NCBI GenBank assembly: GCA_030734395.1
Contig: JAUZTG010000012.1
Span: 806,001-870,000, forward strand
Direction: 5' to 3'
Source of the DNA: Sarocladium kiliense
Taxonomy: Eukaryota; Ascomycota; Sordariomycetes; Hypocreales; Sarocladiaceae
Length of the DNA: 64,000 nt
The position numbers were made by a program, and so were the translations under genes. Position 1 is the first letter of the stretch. Each line of letters begins with the position of its first letter. A model generated the notes under the pieces. It ran no database searches. It was not told the origin of the DNA and was given only the letters and a program-made list of their open reading frames with translations. Shown here in pieces: positions 21,655 to 31,852 of the stretch.

Positions 21655-23685
21655 ATGGGAGACGCACGCGTTCCCGAGCCAAGCCGCTGGTGGCGCAAGC
21701 CATTTAGCATGTTCCAAACCAATCTACGTGAGATTGATGCTGATATGAATGTTGAAGAGGTCGCCGACTACATTGTCGACCATGGGGCAGATGCATGGCT
21801 CATCAGCATTGGCGGTATTCAAGCCCAGTACCCTACCCAACTCCGATGGCAGTCCAAGAATCCCTTTATTGCTCAACGAGATAGCGGAGATCTCATCGCC
21901 GATGCTGTGCAGGCCGCACAGTCTCGAGCCCTGAGACTCTTGGCTAGGATGGACTTCTCCAAGGTCACCTCCAGAGCCGCTGCCGAGCATCCTGACTGGA
22001 CCTTCGTGTCACCCGAAGGGAATTTGCAGGAACATCCGGGAGATTTGGTCTCGGTTTGTCCCAGCGGGCCTTATTACCAAGAGCGGCTCTTCGACATCCT
22101 TGATGAGGTTACTCACCGGTATAAGCTGGAAGGCTTCTTTCTGAACTGGATGTGGATGAATGAGGAAGATTACTTCAAGCGCTACCACGGGGTGTGCCAT
22201 TGTAGCAGTTGCCAACGTGGCTGGATCGCCTGGTCTGGGGGGCTGGAGTTGCCTAAGGGTCGGCAGGATGCCCACTATACCGAGTGGCTACGTTTTGCGC
22301 GAAAAGTCATCGACGATCTAACAGCACGTATTCGACAATTCATTTCGGATCGCTTACCCGAAGCGTGCCTGATTCTTGGGAAGACGTCGGATGTATTCTT
22401 CCACGAGGCCAATAACGCAGTTGGCCGTGAGCTCTGGCATCATGCAACATCTGAGATTACAAGTTCCTGGCGATCTTTCCGACCTGGTGTGCCAGTCCTA
22501 GTTAACTCGACTACCTTCATGGACATGCCTTACCGACTAGCGAGCGAAGAGCCGGCGCACTTTGCGCAGTACTTCCTACAAGCTCTGTCCCGCGGTGGAT
22601 GTCCCTCTACCTACATGATGGGCATTCCTGGAAAGATTCCCTACCTCTGTATGGACACAGCGAAAGAGATCCACCAATTCCACAAGAAATGGCGTGCTAT
22701 ATACGACGGCATGCAGCCTTGTGCCCAAACCGTCCTCGTGTGGCCCGATCGTGCCCTGATGAGCGAGAACCAGTATAAAGAGGCTCTATCTGAATACAGA
22801 GGGCTGTATACTGCAATGCGGGAATTGCACGTCTTCTTCGACGTTGTCAGTCAAGAGCATCTGGCCGCCATCGCCGAGAACGGAAGCCTTGCGAGATACA
22901 AAGTCGTGATCCTGCCTGAAATGGGCCAGCTCACACAAGATGAGGTTGACAAACTTGATGCTTGGGTTTTCCACGGTGGAAATTTGCTGACCACGGCGTC
23001 CACGGGTGTCGCCAACGATGGCTCCGTGCAGTTCAAGTCTCTGCCTGCGGAACGCCAGCGCGCTGTTATCAGCAAGCGCGAGCTCCTCTTCTCCACCTAC
23101 TTCGCTCCGTCGCAAACAAGTCCAGATCCAAATTACTATACAGGGCCAATTATCGCTATCTACGGTTCCTATCGGCTGTTTCAATGGAAGAGTGAGAGCA
23201 TTGGTCGATACAAGGCACTCTCAAGGGCGGCATTTGCGCCACCAGAAAAGGCCCACGGCAATGTCGAGGTCGACCAGCGAGGGTGCGCTGTTGGCAACTA
23301 TGGAAGCGGCAAGGGGATAGTTATTCCATTCACCATTGGGCGCGGCTACCGTGAAGTTGGCCTGCGCGCATACAGGGACATGTTCGAAATGATCCTGAAA
23401 GAGGAAGCCCTGGCGCCGGAGGCATTCTCCCTATCTATTGCTGATCAAGTGGACGCTACACTCAATGCTAACGGATCACAAATCATCATACACCTGATTA
23501 ATTTGTCAGGAGCCAGAAAACAGAACTTTGGCTCGCACATACCGATCTCCGGCGGCAAAATCAAGGTTCCAGCTGGATCAAAAGTGCAACTACTGGTCAG
23601 GGACCAGGAGCTTGAGGTTCACAATGGGGAGGTTGCGCTCCCAGAACTCGACCTTTACGAGGTAGTCGTCGTAGATCAGTCCTAG
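21655..23685 (+). CDS. Glycosyl-hydrolase-like protein of the GHL6 / beta-galactosidase-trimerisation type
   Basis: A single 676-residue exon starting at ATG 21655 (caacATGg). The N-terminal half resembles the hypothetical glycosyl hydrolase 6 family (PF14871): WWRKPFSMFQTNLREID, ADAWLISIGGIQAQYPT, ARMDFSKVTSRAAAEHPDW, LEGFFLNWMWMNEEDY and HGVCHCSSCQRGW, a TIM-barrel pattern with acidic residues at strand ends and a Cys/His cluster seen in bacterial relatives. The second half (VVILPEMGQLTQDEVDKLD, then GGNLLTTAST) looks like the glutamine-amidotransferase-like trimerisation domain of GH42 enzymes, followed by a small beta domain. No signal peptide, so probably intracellular, acting on imported oligosaccharides or glycosides. 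It is the only long intronless gene among intron-rich neighbours in the accessory part, consistent with acquisition from bacteria. Activity is not established for the family. Confidence 0.8.
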   Translation: MGDARVPEPSRWWRKPFSMFQTNLREIDADMNVEEVADYIVDHGADAWLISIGGIQAQYPTQLRWQSKNPFIAQRDSGDLIADAVQAAQSRALRLLARMDFSKVTSRAAAEHPDWTFVSPEGNLQEHPGDLVSVCPSGPYYQERLFDILDEVTHRYKLEGFFLNWMWMNEEDYFKRYHGVCHCSSCQRGWIAWSGGLELPKGRQDAHYTEWLRFARKVIDDLTARIRQFISDRLPEACLILGKTSDVFFHEANNAVGRELWHHATSEITSSWRSFRPGVPVLVNSTTFMDMPYRLASEEPAHFAQYFLQALSRGGCPSTYMMGIPGKIPYLCMDTAKEIHQFHKKWRAIYDGMQPCAQTVLVWPDRALMSENQYKEALSEYRGLYTAMRELHVFFDVVSQEHLAAIAENGSLARYKVVILPEMGQLTQDEVDKLDAWVFHGGNLLTTASTGVANDGSVQFKSLPAERQRAVISKRELLFSTYFAPSQTSPDPNYYTGPIIAIYGSYRLFQWKSESIGRYKALSRAAFAPPEKAHGNVEVDQRGCAVGNYGSGKGIVIPFTIGRGYREVGLRAYRDMFEMILKEEALAPEAFSLSIADQVDATLNANGSQIIIHLINLSGARKQNFGSHIPISGGKIKVPAGSKVQLLVRDQELEVHNGEVALPELDLYEVVVVDQS

Positions 23686-24118
23686 CAGCAAAGTGGGAAT
23701 TCGAAGTAAGCGACTTCGATCACGGTGCAGTAAGTAGGGGTAGAATTAACCAAAGAATATCTAGAGTAGAGAACTACGGACAATTGCACTCGCTACAGGT
23801 GACCACACTTTCTGTGATGAACCCGGCTTGCTGTGAGAACCGAATATGGACGAGTGCTAGCTCGCTTTGGCTTTTTCTAGTCGCGTAGTATCGGTCGCAC
23901 AAGTGATCCACACTTTCGCAGGCAGTCACCGCGAGGGCAATTAATGAATATAAGCAAAATTAAGATAGCTAAGACGCTTTCTAAAATCGTTAAGGAGTCG
24001 GGCTTCAGGAAGAACGAGAGTGAATATAAACTTATTCAATTTTAAAAAATAATCTTCAATGTAAAAACTTTTTTAATATAAGCTTAGTAAAGATCTAGAT
24101 ACATAATACTTTACGTAC
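23686..24118. repeat. Intergenic with AT-rich patch (about 23940-24118)
   Basis: No gene. The last 180 bases are sharply AT-rich with multi-frame stops, resembling the block at 8.1-8.9 kb, and end at the stop codon of the EthD gene. Probably a short decayed repeat remnant or AT-rich 3' UTR. Confidence 0.35.
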
Positions 24119-24679
24119 TTATTTTAAGTTCTTTATATCCAGTCCATCCTTCCCAGGTACCGACTTCGATGAGGCATCGCCTACAACCAGGTTCTCATAA
24201 CCCACCATGTAGGTCATGGGCAGCGCCATGAAACGGTCGCAGTCATCCTTCAGAGCGGCAGCGTACTCCTTGCTGTTATAGAAAGCCAGCCAGTCGTCCC
24301 ACGATCGAACCCAGAGCTGAGCACATCCGTCGTAGTCAAGCACGTTCTCCCCAAGACTTCGCGAGTGTTCCTTCATTTCCGGGGTCTGGTGGTGCTATAG
24401 GTATAGCAGTGTCAACACAAAGCTCAGATATGTAGTAGTTTCTAGCTGCCATGACGGAGCACGGACCTGAGCATATCTCACGATATGATTGCGGAAGGCT
24501 TTGGTAGCGACCGCGAGATCGGCGTGGACGGTTTGCCAATGGCCGAAGAAGGTATCGTGATCAATCGAGTCAATCTTCCTGAAGAACACGGAGACCTTGA
24601 TACATTGCTGGAAGTTGGGCTCCGAGCTGTAATCGAGCTCCGGATGGGTGAACTTATGATCAATCTTGTTCCAGGGCAT
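24119..24679 (-). CDS. EthD-domain protein
   Basis: Small ferredoxin-fold (dimeric alpha/beta barrel) protein of the EthD family (PF07110). Two exons, 24467-24679 and 24119-24394, joined by a 72-base intron, give 162 residues. It starts MPWNKIDHKFTHPEL and has VSVFFRKIDSIDHDTFFGHWQTVHADLAV, the typical EthD core with the His-rich GHWxxxH motif, then RYAQHHQTPEM across the splice join. The second half (CAQLWVRSWDDWLAFYNSKEY) is the second strand pair. Relatives in fungi sit in polyketide or aromatic catabolic clusters, some acting as dehydratases or decarboxylases. The gene diverges from an SDR at 25533, and the shared promoter has two CCATGAGTCA sites, so co-expression is likely. Exact reaction unknown. 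Confidence 0.85.
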
Positions 24680-24974
24680 TTTGGTAAGTTAGATACACAA
24701 TAAGGCAGTGGTGCTATCGGGTTCCAAGTACTCAAGGTGAGATCTCAAGGAAGAAGCGGAGTACTGGGCGAGCCATTAAGACCAGGTTTATAGCTAATCC
24801 AAGTAAAGTCTTAGTCAGACGAGCATAGATACCTCTTGTCTGGGGATGTTTCCCCAGAGTCCCGTTTCCGACATGGGAAGTATACGCCAGGAGTGGACAT
24901 ACAAGGTAGAGAGGCGCGGAGCTGCGTGTGCGGGGAAGCGCCTAATCCCGAACCTCTGATGTTGACCACCCGTC

Positions 24975-24987
24975 CCATGAGTCAGGA
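24975..24987. promoter_or_regulatory. CCATGA-N-TCATGG-type element, copy 1
   Basis: CCATGAGTCAGGA, with the left half and core matching the shared 13-bp element. It lies 296 bases upstream of the EthD start and about 550 upstream of the SDR start. Confidence 0.5.
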
Positions 24988-25013
24988 ATTAGTGCGCTTT
25001 CAGCGACAGGACA

Positions 25014-25026
25014 CCATGAGTCAGGA
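25014..25026. promoter_or_regulatory. CCATGA-N-TCATGG-type element, copy 2
   Basis: CCATGAGTCAGGA, identical over 13 bases to copy 1 and 39 bases (about four helical turns) away, in the same divergent promoter. Confidence 0.5.
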
Positions 25027-25532
25027 CAATTGGAATTGAGTTAAGGATTGTTTGGCTGCCTGTGCGTGGGCGCCAACGAATCAAGCCAACGTCAGAATCC
25101 CGTGGTGTGCACCTAGCAGGCCCCCTGACGATGGGCGCCGGTTTGGCTGCGCAGTCAAGCTGGCAGATGGGGGAGGGGAGAACAATTTCCGGCTCGGCTC
25201 CAGATTGCTTGTCCCGGGATATCCAAGACCGCAAGGACTGACTAGGTAGTCGGTGCTGACCCCCTGGGGTCTTCCTTCGAGGAAAGGCTCATCTGAGTTC
25301 CCTAGGACGAATGGAGACCAGTGCAGCAGCAAGGGGGAAAGGACAGTTCGGAATTCTCAGACTTCGGTGAGGTTACTTGCCGCTTCAAATAACGTCCGAT
25401 TGCACAGTGGTAGTTGCTTTGAACTTGTTGGGACGTAGAACATCCAATCCGCACAGCAACCGACATTGTGAAGCATCACACTACCACAGCTTTTAATGAC
25501 CAGGAAGTGCTAATAGGGCCATAAAGATAACG

Positions 25533-26462
25533 ATGTCCGATAAGAGAATAGCGCTTATCACTGGCGGCGCCTCAGGCATGGGCCTAGAGGTCGCGAAGTC
25601 ACTACTTTCAGATGCCTGGACCGTTTATATCCTGGACATGAATGAAACGAACGGACAGGCAGTTGTGAAGCAGAACCCAGGACTCCATTTCCTGTCGGTC
25701 GATGTGACCTCGTGGCCGTCTCTTTCTTCGAGCTTTGACAAGGTTTTCAGAGCTGAGGGCAGCATTGACTTCGTTTTCGCCAACGCAGGCATTCTCGATC
25801 TTCAGAACTTCTATCACAAAGACGAGGCGCTGCCGCCGGCCGAGCCAAACCAGCGCAGCATCGACATTAATCTTAATGCTGCTATTAACACTGTCCACCT
25901 GGCTCGTCATTACCTCTTAGCGAGCGGACATCCGGCAGAGAAGCCTCCTTCGATTGTTGTGACGGCCAGCATTGCGAGCTTCGTAAGTTTCTCGTGACCG
26001 CAATGACCAATGCGCATCATGATTAGCAGCTAATAGATTTTAATCATGGCACAGTATGTCCAAGAGTTCAACCCCCTCTACTCAGCATCCAAGGCTGGCA
26101 TCCTTTCCTTTGTCCGGTCTGTTGCCTCACAGTACTGGAGTGAGGGTATCCGCATCAACGCAATCTGCCCTGGATCCGTCCGAACACCGCTCGTGTCGGG
26201 AAAAGTGTGGGACTTGTTTCCCCAAGAGTACATGACACCTGTGGAAACTATAGTTTCTACAGTCAGAATGCTTATCGATGGTGGCGACATAACCGACTCA
26301 GAGGGATGTACAGTCACGGCAGGGAACGTGTACGGATTGGCAGTGGAGATCTTTGTTAGGGACATTTTCTTCAGGGTTCAGGCTCCGTACATCAGTGAGG
26401 CTATGAGGCAGATCTGCGAGGCAGCTAGCGTGAAGAATCAGAAAGGAAACCTGAAAGACTGA
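25533..26462 (+). CDS. Short-chain dehydrogenase/reductase (15-PGDH-like)
   Basis: Classical SDR, 285 residues in two exons (25533-25982, 26055-26462). TGGASGMG is the dinucleotide loop; YILDMNETNG ends strand 2 with Asp, which favours NAD(H); FANAGILD replaces the usual NNAG; the catalytic Ser lies in VVTASIASF just before the intron and Tyr-Lys in YSASKAG just after it; NAICPGSVRTPL is the PG motif. The layout (MSDKRIALITGGASGMGLEVAK, long N-V-D-V-T segment) is like fungal 15-hydroxyprostaglandin-dehydrogenase-type SDRs, which oxidise secondary alcohols. It shares a divergent promoter with the EthD gene and faces the convergent old yellow enzyme gene 240 bases downstream. No defect seen. 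Confidence 0.9.
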
Positions 26463-26700
26463 AAGCCCTATAGAAGCCCTCATTACCACAGCTTGGGTCA
26501 TTCACCCAACATTTACTCTGATTCATGCAGTCATATACGTTCTAAAAGAGTCTTTTAATATTCATAACTCAACTTCCACATACTACACCTCTAAAATATC
26601 ACACGTACATGACATAATTTACACGAAGTCGAGATTCCAAGATCTATTTACTGGATTAAACCAAGTCTGATTCAAATCTGATACAAAAGCTGGAGAAACT

Positions 26701-27804
26701 CTATACACCCTGCTGCTGACCCAAGAACTCCTGGCTGAATGGATAATCGATATATCCAACGGGATCCTTGACTGTGTAAAAGGTTGCCCGGTTATACTGT
26801 GACAGCTCCAGCCCTGATTGAATCCTGAAGGGTAAGTCAGGAGTAGAGATAAAGTATCTCCCGAACATCACGACGATGTCGTTGTCCGGGTAATCTCTAT
26901 CTACCAGACGCCGAGCTGATTCGGGCCGGTACCCGCCTGCTATTAATACAGGTCCTTGCCTGGCCTGGATGGCGAAGTCCAGGGAGTCGAACGCCTCGAC
27001 GTCTCTGGCACCAGCAATGCGAGACTCAACAAGGTGAACGTAGGCCAGTCCGAGAGGATTCAACCGGTCGATGACGTCGCGAAACTGGGGGATCGGGTCC
27101 TCCATTCGCATAGAGTTGAAGACGCTCCAGGGACTGAAGCGGATGCCGGTCCTCTGGGGACCAATTGCGTCGCAGACAGCCTTGACCATCTCAATAGCGA
27201 AGCGGGACCTGTTCTCAAGACTGCCCCCGTACTGGTCAGTTCGCTTGTTGCTCACGTCCTGAAGAAACTGGTCGATGAGGTAGCCATTGGCGCCATGCAG
27301 CTCGACTCCATCGAAGCCGGCCTCCACGGCGTTCTTTGCCGCTTGCGCATATTGCTCGGCCGTGGTTCTGATCTCCTCGTGCGTCATGGGCGCAGGCGGT
27401 GGCCGGTCACTGTCCACAGGAATGTCGCTGGAGCTGCGGAAGGGAACACCCTCCTTCTGTGCCACAGTAACGTCGGCCGTGCGACCCAGGGCCCAGAGTT
27501 GGCAAAAGATGAAGGATCCCTTCGCGTGAACTGCATTTGTGACTTTGCGCCACGCCTCGATTTGCGCAGCGTTCCAGATGCCGGGCGCGTTGGCATATCC
27601 TCCGTGCTCCGGAGCAATGAAAGTCCCCTCTGATATAATCAAGGTCCCCGGCGTGGAGGCCCGTTGCTGGTAGTATTCGATGAAGTCCGCGGTAGGGACA
27701 TGCTCATCTGTAGCCCGATAGCGTGTTAGAGGGCACATGCCCATACGGTGCTTCAGAGTGAGGTTCCCGATCTTGACAGGCTTGAAGAGTCGTGAGTCCG
27801 TCAT
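26701..27804 (-). CDS. Old yellow enzyme family NADH:flavin oxidoreductase (ene-reductase)
   Basis: FMN-dependent enzyme that reduces activated C=C bonds of unsaturated aldehydes and ketones. One exon of 367 residues from ATG 27804 (MTDSRLFKPVKIGNLTL); an in-frame ATG 28 codons upstream would add a non-conserved hydrophobic stretch, so I prefer the shorter form. Motifs: MCPLTRYRA (N-terminal flavin site), FCQLWALGRTA, then GVELHGANGYLIDQFLQ with the His-Asn pair that holds the substrate carbonyl, YGGSLENRSRF, and VMFGRYFISTPDLP for FMN phosphate. It ends PFSQEFLGQQQGV, normal for fungal OYEs. Length is within the fungal OYE range (about 370-400). It diverges from the sugar porter at 28812, and their shared promoter holds a perfect CCATGACTCATGG. 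Confidence 0.93.
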   Translation of the reverse strand: MTDSRLFKPVKIGNLTLKHRMGMCPLTRYRATDEHVPTADFIEYYQQRASTPGTLIISEGTFIAPEHGGYANAPGIWNAAQIEAWRKVTNAVHAKGSFIFCQLWALGRTADVTVAQKEGVPFRSSSDIPVDSDRPPPAPMTHEEIRTTAEQYAQAAKNAVEAGFDGVELHGANGYLIDQFLQDVSNKRTDQYGGSLENRSRFAIEMVKAVCDAIGPQRTGIRFSPWSVFNSMRMEDPIPQFRDVIDRLNPLGLAYVHLVESRIAGARDVEAFDSLDFAIQARQGPVLIAGGYRPESARRLVDRDYPDNDIVVMFGRYFISTPDLPFRIQSGLELSQYNRATFYTVKDPVGYIDYPFSQEFLGQQQGV

Positions 27805-28139
27805 TGTATTAAGGCAGGCAGGTAGGCACCGAACGGATTCGAAATAAAAATAAGTGATTGCTGTGGTAGTTGAAGAAAAGAGAGCCAAGATTCCGTATTC
27901 AGCTGTGGCATTTGCAACAGAGAGGGGGCGATCACATGCGTCACCAGGCCGATTGAGCTTGTATTAGTTCGGGAGACACTTCCTTAAAAGCCACAGGGCA
28001 TCCTCCTTTGAAGGAAAACCGGCTGTGAAGTCTTCTGGAACCGGGATTACAAATTTAATCGAACCTTCACGTCACCTTAGGAAAAGTTGGTACTGGACGT
28101 TTCTTTGGGCGGGCGTCATGTAGCAGGCACTAGTCTCGC

Positions 28140-28150
28140 GGGGACTATGG
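28140..28150. promoter_or_regulatory. GGGGACNATGG element, copy 1
   Basis: GGGGACTATGG, one of three promoter sequences of this form (also 31499 and 37337), each in a promoter that also carries the TGANTCA-type element. Confidence 0.35.
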
Positions 28151-28267
28151 ACCTTGAGAGAGTTCCAAGCCGCTTCTGGAGTAGGAGGCATAGCGGATCC
28201 AGTGTTTAGGATCTCGTTAACTAGCGCAGCCCAGTTCAGTTCAGCTCAGTCCCTGCTTGAACGTATG

Positions 28268-28280
28268 CCATGACTCATGG
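28268..28280. promoter_or_regulatory. CCATGA-N-TCATGG element, perfect copy
   Basis: CCATGACTCATGG, a perfect palindrome around one base, 464 bases upstream of the old yellow enzyme start and 532 bases upstream of the porter start. The core TGACTCA is a bZIP site. Confidence 0.6.
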
Positions 28281-28811
28281 GCAGATGGAGATCCCCCACA
28301 TGGCCACTAACACTGCTCGTGACTCCCGCATCGCTATGACGAACGACCAGGAAGCCGCTCCAGACTTTGAGGTCTCGCCGGGATTCGATTCCAGTAGCTG
28401 CAAGCAACGAAAGCTAAGTTCAGCCCCACGGGAAACGCGGGGATGCAGAACTAGTAGTCTGGGGCAAGGTTGGGGTCGAGATGCTGATGTAACGGAGTAT
28501 GGAAACACTCCCTTGGCTTCACCTGCTGGTATGGCAGGATGTAGTCTTAGAATAAACGCACCTTTCTGAGGAGCCTTATCTAGGAGCAACTATTAGCCCC
28601 TATAAAAGAACTGAGGTCGCGAGCGTTGCCTCAGTATTCCTCTTCCTACCAGAGGCTCGCAATTATCTTCATCTTCATCTCAACCAGACGGCCCTCGTTC
28701 TGCTCTCTATATTGTCTATTGTATCTTTGACATAGCTCTCGGGTTGAGGCTCTGCAGCCCGTACAATCATACGAATCAGACACTCGCGGATACCTAGAGC
28801 GCATTATCACC

Positions 28812-30911
28812 ATGTTGGCGGCACTGAAGAAGAGAATCCGGGGAAAGGTTATTAAAAGGCTGCTTTCAACGAGTTGCGCTATAGTGAGTAGCCACCCTCT
28901 CCCTTCGTAATCTCGCATTCTGATCGCTGTTTTCATCAAGTCGTTCTGTCTCTACGGGTACGATGCTGGCGTTCTTGGGGGCGTCCAAGAGACGCCGCAA
29001 TTCCACTATGCCATGGGTGTAAGTCTAGAGTCCCTGAATTGTGCAGAACTGCGTCAAAAAGAGACATGAACAAGACTGAATAGCTGACCATCATTGAACC
29101 TTCTACTGAATAGAACCCAACGGGGACTTATGTTATCCCTATGATCGCCTCAGCTTACACCCTCGCCGCTACTGTTTGTTCTCTGGCCGTGACTATGATT
29201 GGTATGCCACTTGGTCGAAAAAGATGCATCCTGCTGGGAAACTTCTTGGTGATCATTGGTGGCAGTCTTCAGGCCTCTTCCTGGTCTGTTGCTCAGATGA
29301 TAGTTGGTCGAATCTGTTGTGTAAGTGCGCCTTTCTCATACAGCGCAGGACGATCAATGTCGCCGCTCAATAAGCTAACATCTTTGGTTCTAGGGTTTTG
29401 GTATCGGTGTAAGTCTTACTCATACAAAGGCCGAGGTTATCGACGCGTGAGAAAGAGAAAGTCCTAATCATGGCCATTCAGTTCATTTCCTGCGCCATCC
29501 CCACCTACCAGGCTGAGATGAGTACCCGGGTTGAGGAGCGCGGTCCAGACGTTGCTGTGACATGCATCTTTCTCGTTTCTGGTGCAGCTATTGCCTACTG
29601 GGTCGACTTTGGCTTCACGCGCATGTCCAACCAGATCTCCTGGGTAAGCAGTGCCTCCTGCGACTCTGCTTTCACACAGTCACAGAAGCCCTGAGCTGAT
29701 GACCCTCTTAGCGTTTCCCTATCGCCCTCCAGACCCTTTTCGCACTCTGCGCTGGGACTATGACAATGCTGCTACCCGACACACCAAGATGGTACTACGC
29801 ACGAGGCCGAATCGCTGAAGGTGACGAGACCACCTCTCGGCTTATTGACTGTGACATCGACGATGAGCGTGTCATCCACATGAGAAACGCCATTTTGTCA
29901 AGCATCGCCTTGGAAGAGAGCTCTCCAGAGCGCCCATTCCAGGTGACGGATCTTTTCTGGGATCGCAGTGACCTGAGAGTTGGCCGTCGCATCCGCATCT
30001 CCTTCCTGATCCTTGCTATCCAGCAGATGATGGGTAAGCTCTGACTTCCGACATTGATCACTTCTCCCTACGGAACCGTAAGCTCCAAGAATGTAAAATA
30101 CTAACAACTCTTACCAGGGATCAACCTTTCCGTGTATTACAGCACTGTCATCTTTTCACAAGTTGGCCTCTCCAGGTTCATGGCACAGCTCCTCGCTGCT
30201 TTGATGAACACACTCTTCGCCGCAGGCACTGTGCCTCTTGTTTGGACCATTGAGAAATTTGGCCGTCGCAGTATTCTTCTCTACTCCGCTATTGCGCTCA
30301 CCATTTGCATGGTCATCTTCGTTGCCATGATTGGCCTGCCAAATCCGACCCTTGCCACTCAATGGACCGCGGTTGGCGCGATTTTCGTTTATAACACCGT
30401 CTTCGGTTATGGCTGGATCGGTGTATGCTGGCTGTACGGCCCTGAGGTATGCTCTTGGCAGTGACATGTTCCTCGTATCTCCATCTAGTCGCTGACATTG
30501 AACTCTCCAGATTGCCCCCCTCAAGCTCCGTCATGCTGGCGCGGCCGCTGGCGCTTTCGGCGAGTGGCTCTTCTCTTTCATCACCGTATTTGCCGGCGGT
30601 ATTGCCTTGCAAAACATCGGGTGGAAGATATGGATTTGGATGGCCTTGTCTTGCTTCGCAGCCATCTTCTTCGTGTACTTTATGTGTCCCGAGGTAAGAT
30701 ACACATTATGGATTCCCACCCACATGTTGAACCTAGCAACTGACTGGAATTCTGATAACAGACTTCTGGAAAATCTCTTGAGGAGATTGACCTTCTCTTT
30801 GCGAAAGACGAGGTTAAGCACAGCTTACTTGCCCGCTCAGTCGTCAGAGAGTCACGTCCTGATAATGACGAGAAGCAGTCTCCGTCTCCTGTTCTCATTG
30901 AGAACGCTTAA
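28812..30911 (+). CDS. MFS sugar porter
   Basis: Twelve-helix sugar/proton symporter-like protein, 505 residues in nine exons: 28812-28883, 28941-29018, 29114-29320, 29394-29408, 29482-29643, 29712-30033, 30118-30446, 30511-30693, 30762-30911. Exon 4 is a 15-base micro-exon coding GFGIG of the conserved GRxxxGxGxG motif. Signatures: LYGYDAGVLGGV in helix 1, MPLGRKRCIL, LPDTPRWYYARG, IQQMMGINLSVYY (the QQ-x-G-I-N sugar-site motif), IEKFGRRSI, WLYGPEIAPLKLRHAG and CPETSGKSLEEIDLLF. The N-terminus is Lys/Arg-rich and short. It belongs to the same subgroup as the porter at 40107, with several intron positions shared, so the two may be old duplicates. Diverges from the old yellow enzyme gene. Substrate unknown. 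Confidence 0.9.
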
Positions 30912-31498
30912 GCTAAGGCGGATCCTCTCAAGGCTTTTCCAGAGTTGGCAGTACAAGCCACAAACGGCGTACTGCCACCAATGACGGAACAGTGCAGCTG
31001 GAAGGATATGGGTCCAAGACGAGCTGAAGTCCCGTCTGTGCTATAGTCAGCTTGAACAGTAGTCGCAGTAGTAGTGGTATTCAGAACCCTGAGATCACCA
31101 ACGAAGCCACGCCTGGCCTGGGCAGCTAGCTGCACGCTGAACAATATAAAAGATGAAGCCTAATGATAAGGAATATAAGAAATCGTGCCATAGTTGACTC
31201 ACATCCAGTTATCGCATGAACACACTACTATCGCGCGTCTGATATGGGTTGACATCAGCTTAGACAACCGAAACAACGCAAGGTCGGCAGTAATTCTTAG
31301 GGGTATTCCTCTCTGGCCCCCCTTCTGTGATATCTCTTTTCCTTTATCCTCTCTCCCGCACAGGCTACGGTGCAACGAATTCCGCGCCCTCCTGCCCTCG
31401 CGAAAGCTCATGGCCTACCCGGGACGAAGGACCTTGTCACTACTTATGCAAGATGTTCTCGTCGTAGCCGTCCTGAGGGACCCGACTAACGCTTTGGT

Positions 31499-31509
31499 GG
31501 GGACAATGG
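31499..31509. promoter_or_regulatory. GGGGACNATGG element, copy 2
   Basis: GGGGACAATGG, 14 bases before the palindrome at 31523 and about 345 bases before the aldehyde dehydrogenase start. Confidence 0.35.
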
Positions 31510-31522
31510 CGGGGGCCCTGTG

Positions 31523-31535
31523 CCATGAATCATGG
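31523..31535. promoter_or_regulatory. CCATGA-N-TCATGG element, perfect palindrome with central A
   Basis: CCATGAATCATGG, 318 bases upstream of the aldehyde dehydrogenase start. The core is TGAATCA, a variant of the bZIP core, but both arms are perfect. Confidence 0.55.
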
Positions 31536-31852
31536 GCAGACTAAAACATCATGCTAGAACCTACCCCATCCAGCAATGCTGCGTTTCTCCGCATGCGCGT
31601 ACACACGAAGTTGCAGACGGGATTCAACCTGAGCGGGCAGGGTCGGGCAGGGTCTTTGGATTGCCAAATAGCCCAATGCCGGATGGCGTCCAGCTGTAGC
31701 TACCCTCGGCGCGGGTTTGGACTATGCTGTAGGGTTATAAAACTTATTTTCGTCAAGATGAAGCCATCTTGTATTTTCTCTCTTCGGCGGTTCACCTTGA
31801 CCCATGTTCCTCAGCCAACACTACCGATTGCTGAACTCTAAAAGACCTCAGG

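Larger units (their letters stand above)
24680..25532. other. Divergent promoter of the EthD and SDR genes
   Basis: No gene supported. It contains two copies of CCATGAGTCAGGA (24975 and 25014). Other frames here have no domain resemblance. Confidence 0.5.
27805..28811. other. Divergent promoter of old yellow enzyme and sugar porter
   Basis: No gene supported. Contains the perfect 13-bp palindrome at 28268 and a GGGGACTATGG element at 28140. A frame on each strand at 28270-28590 is chance. Confidence 0.5.
30912..31852. other. Intergenic, promoter of the aldehyde dehydrogenase gene
   Basis: No gene supported. Contains GGGGACAATGG at 31499 and the palindrome CCATGAATCATGG at 31523. Confidence 0.5.
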
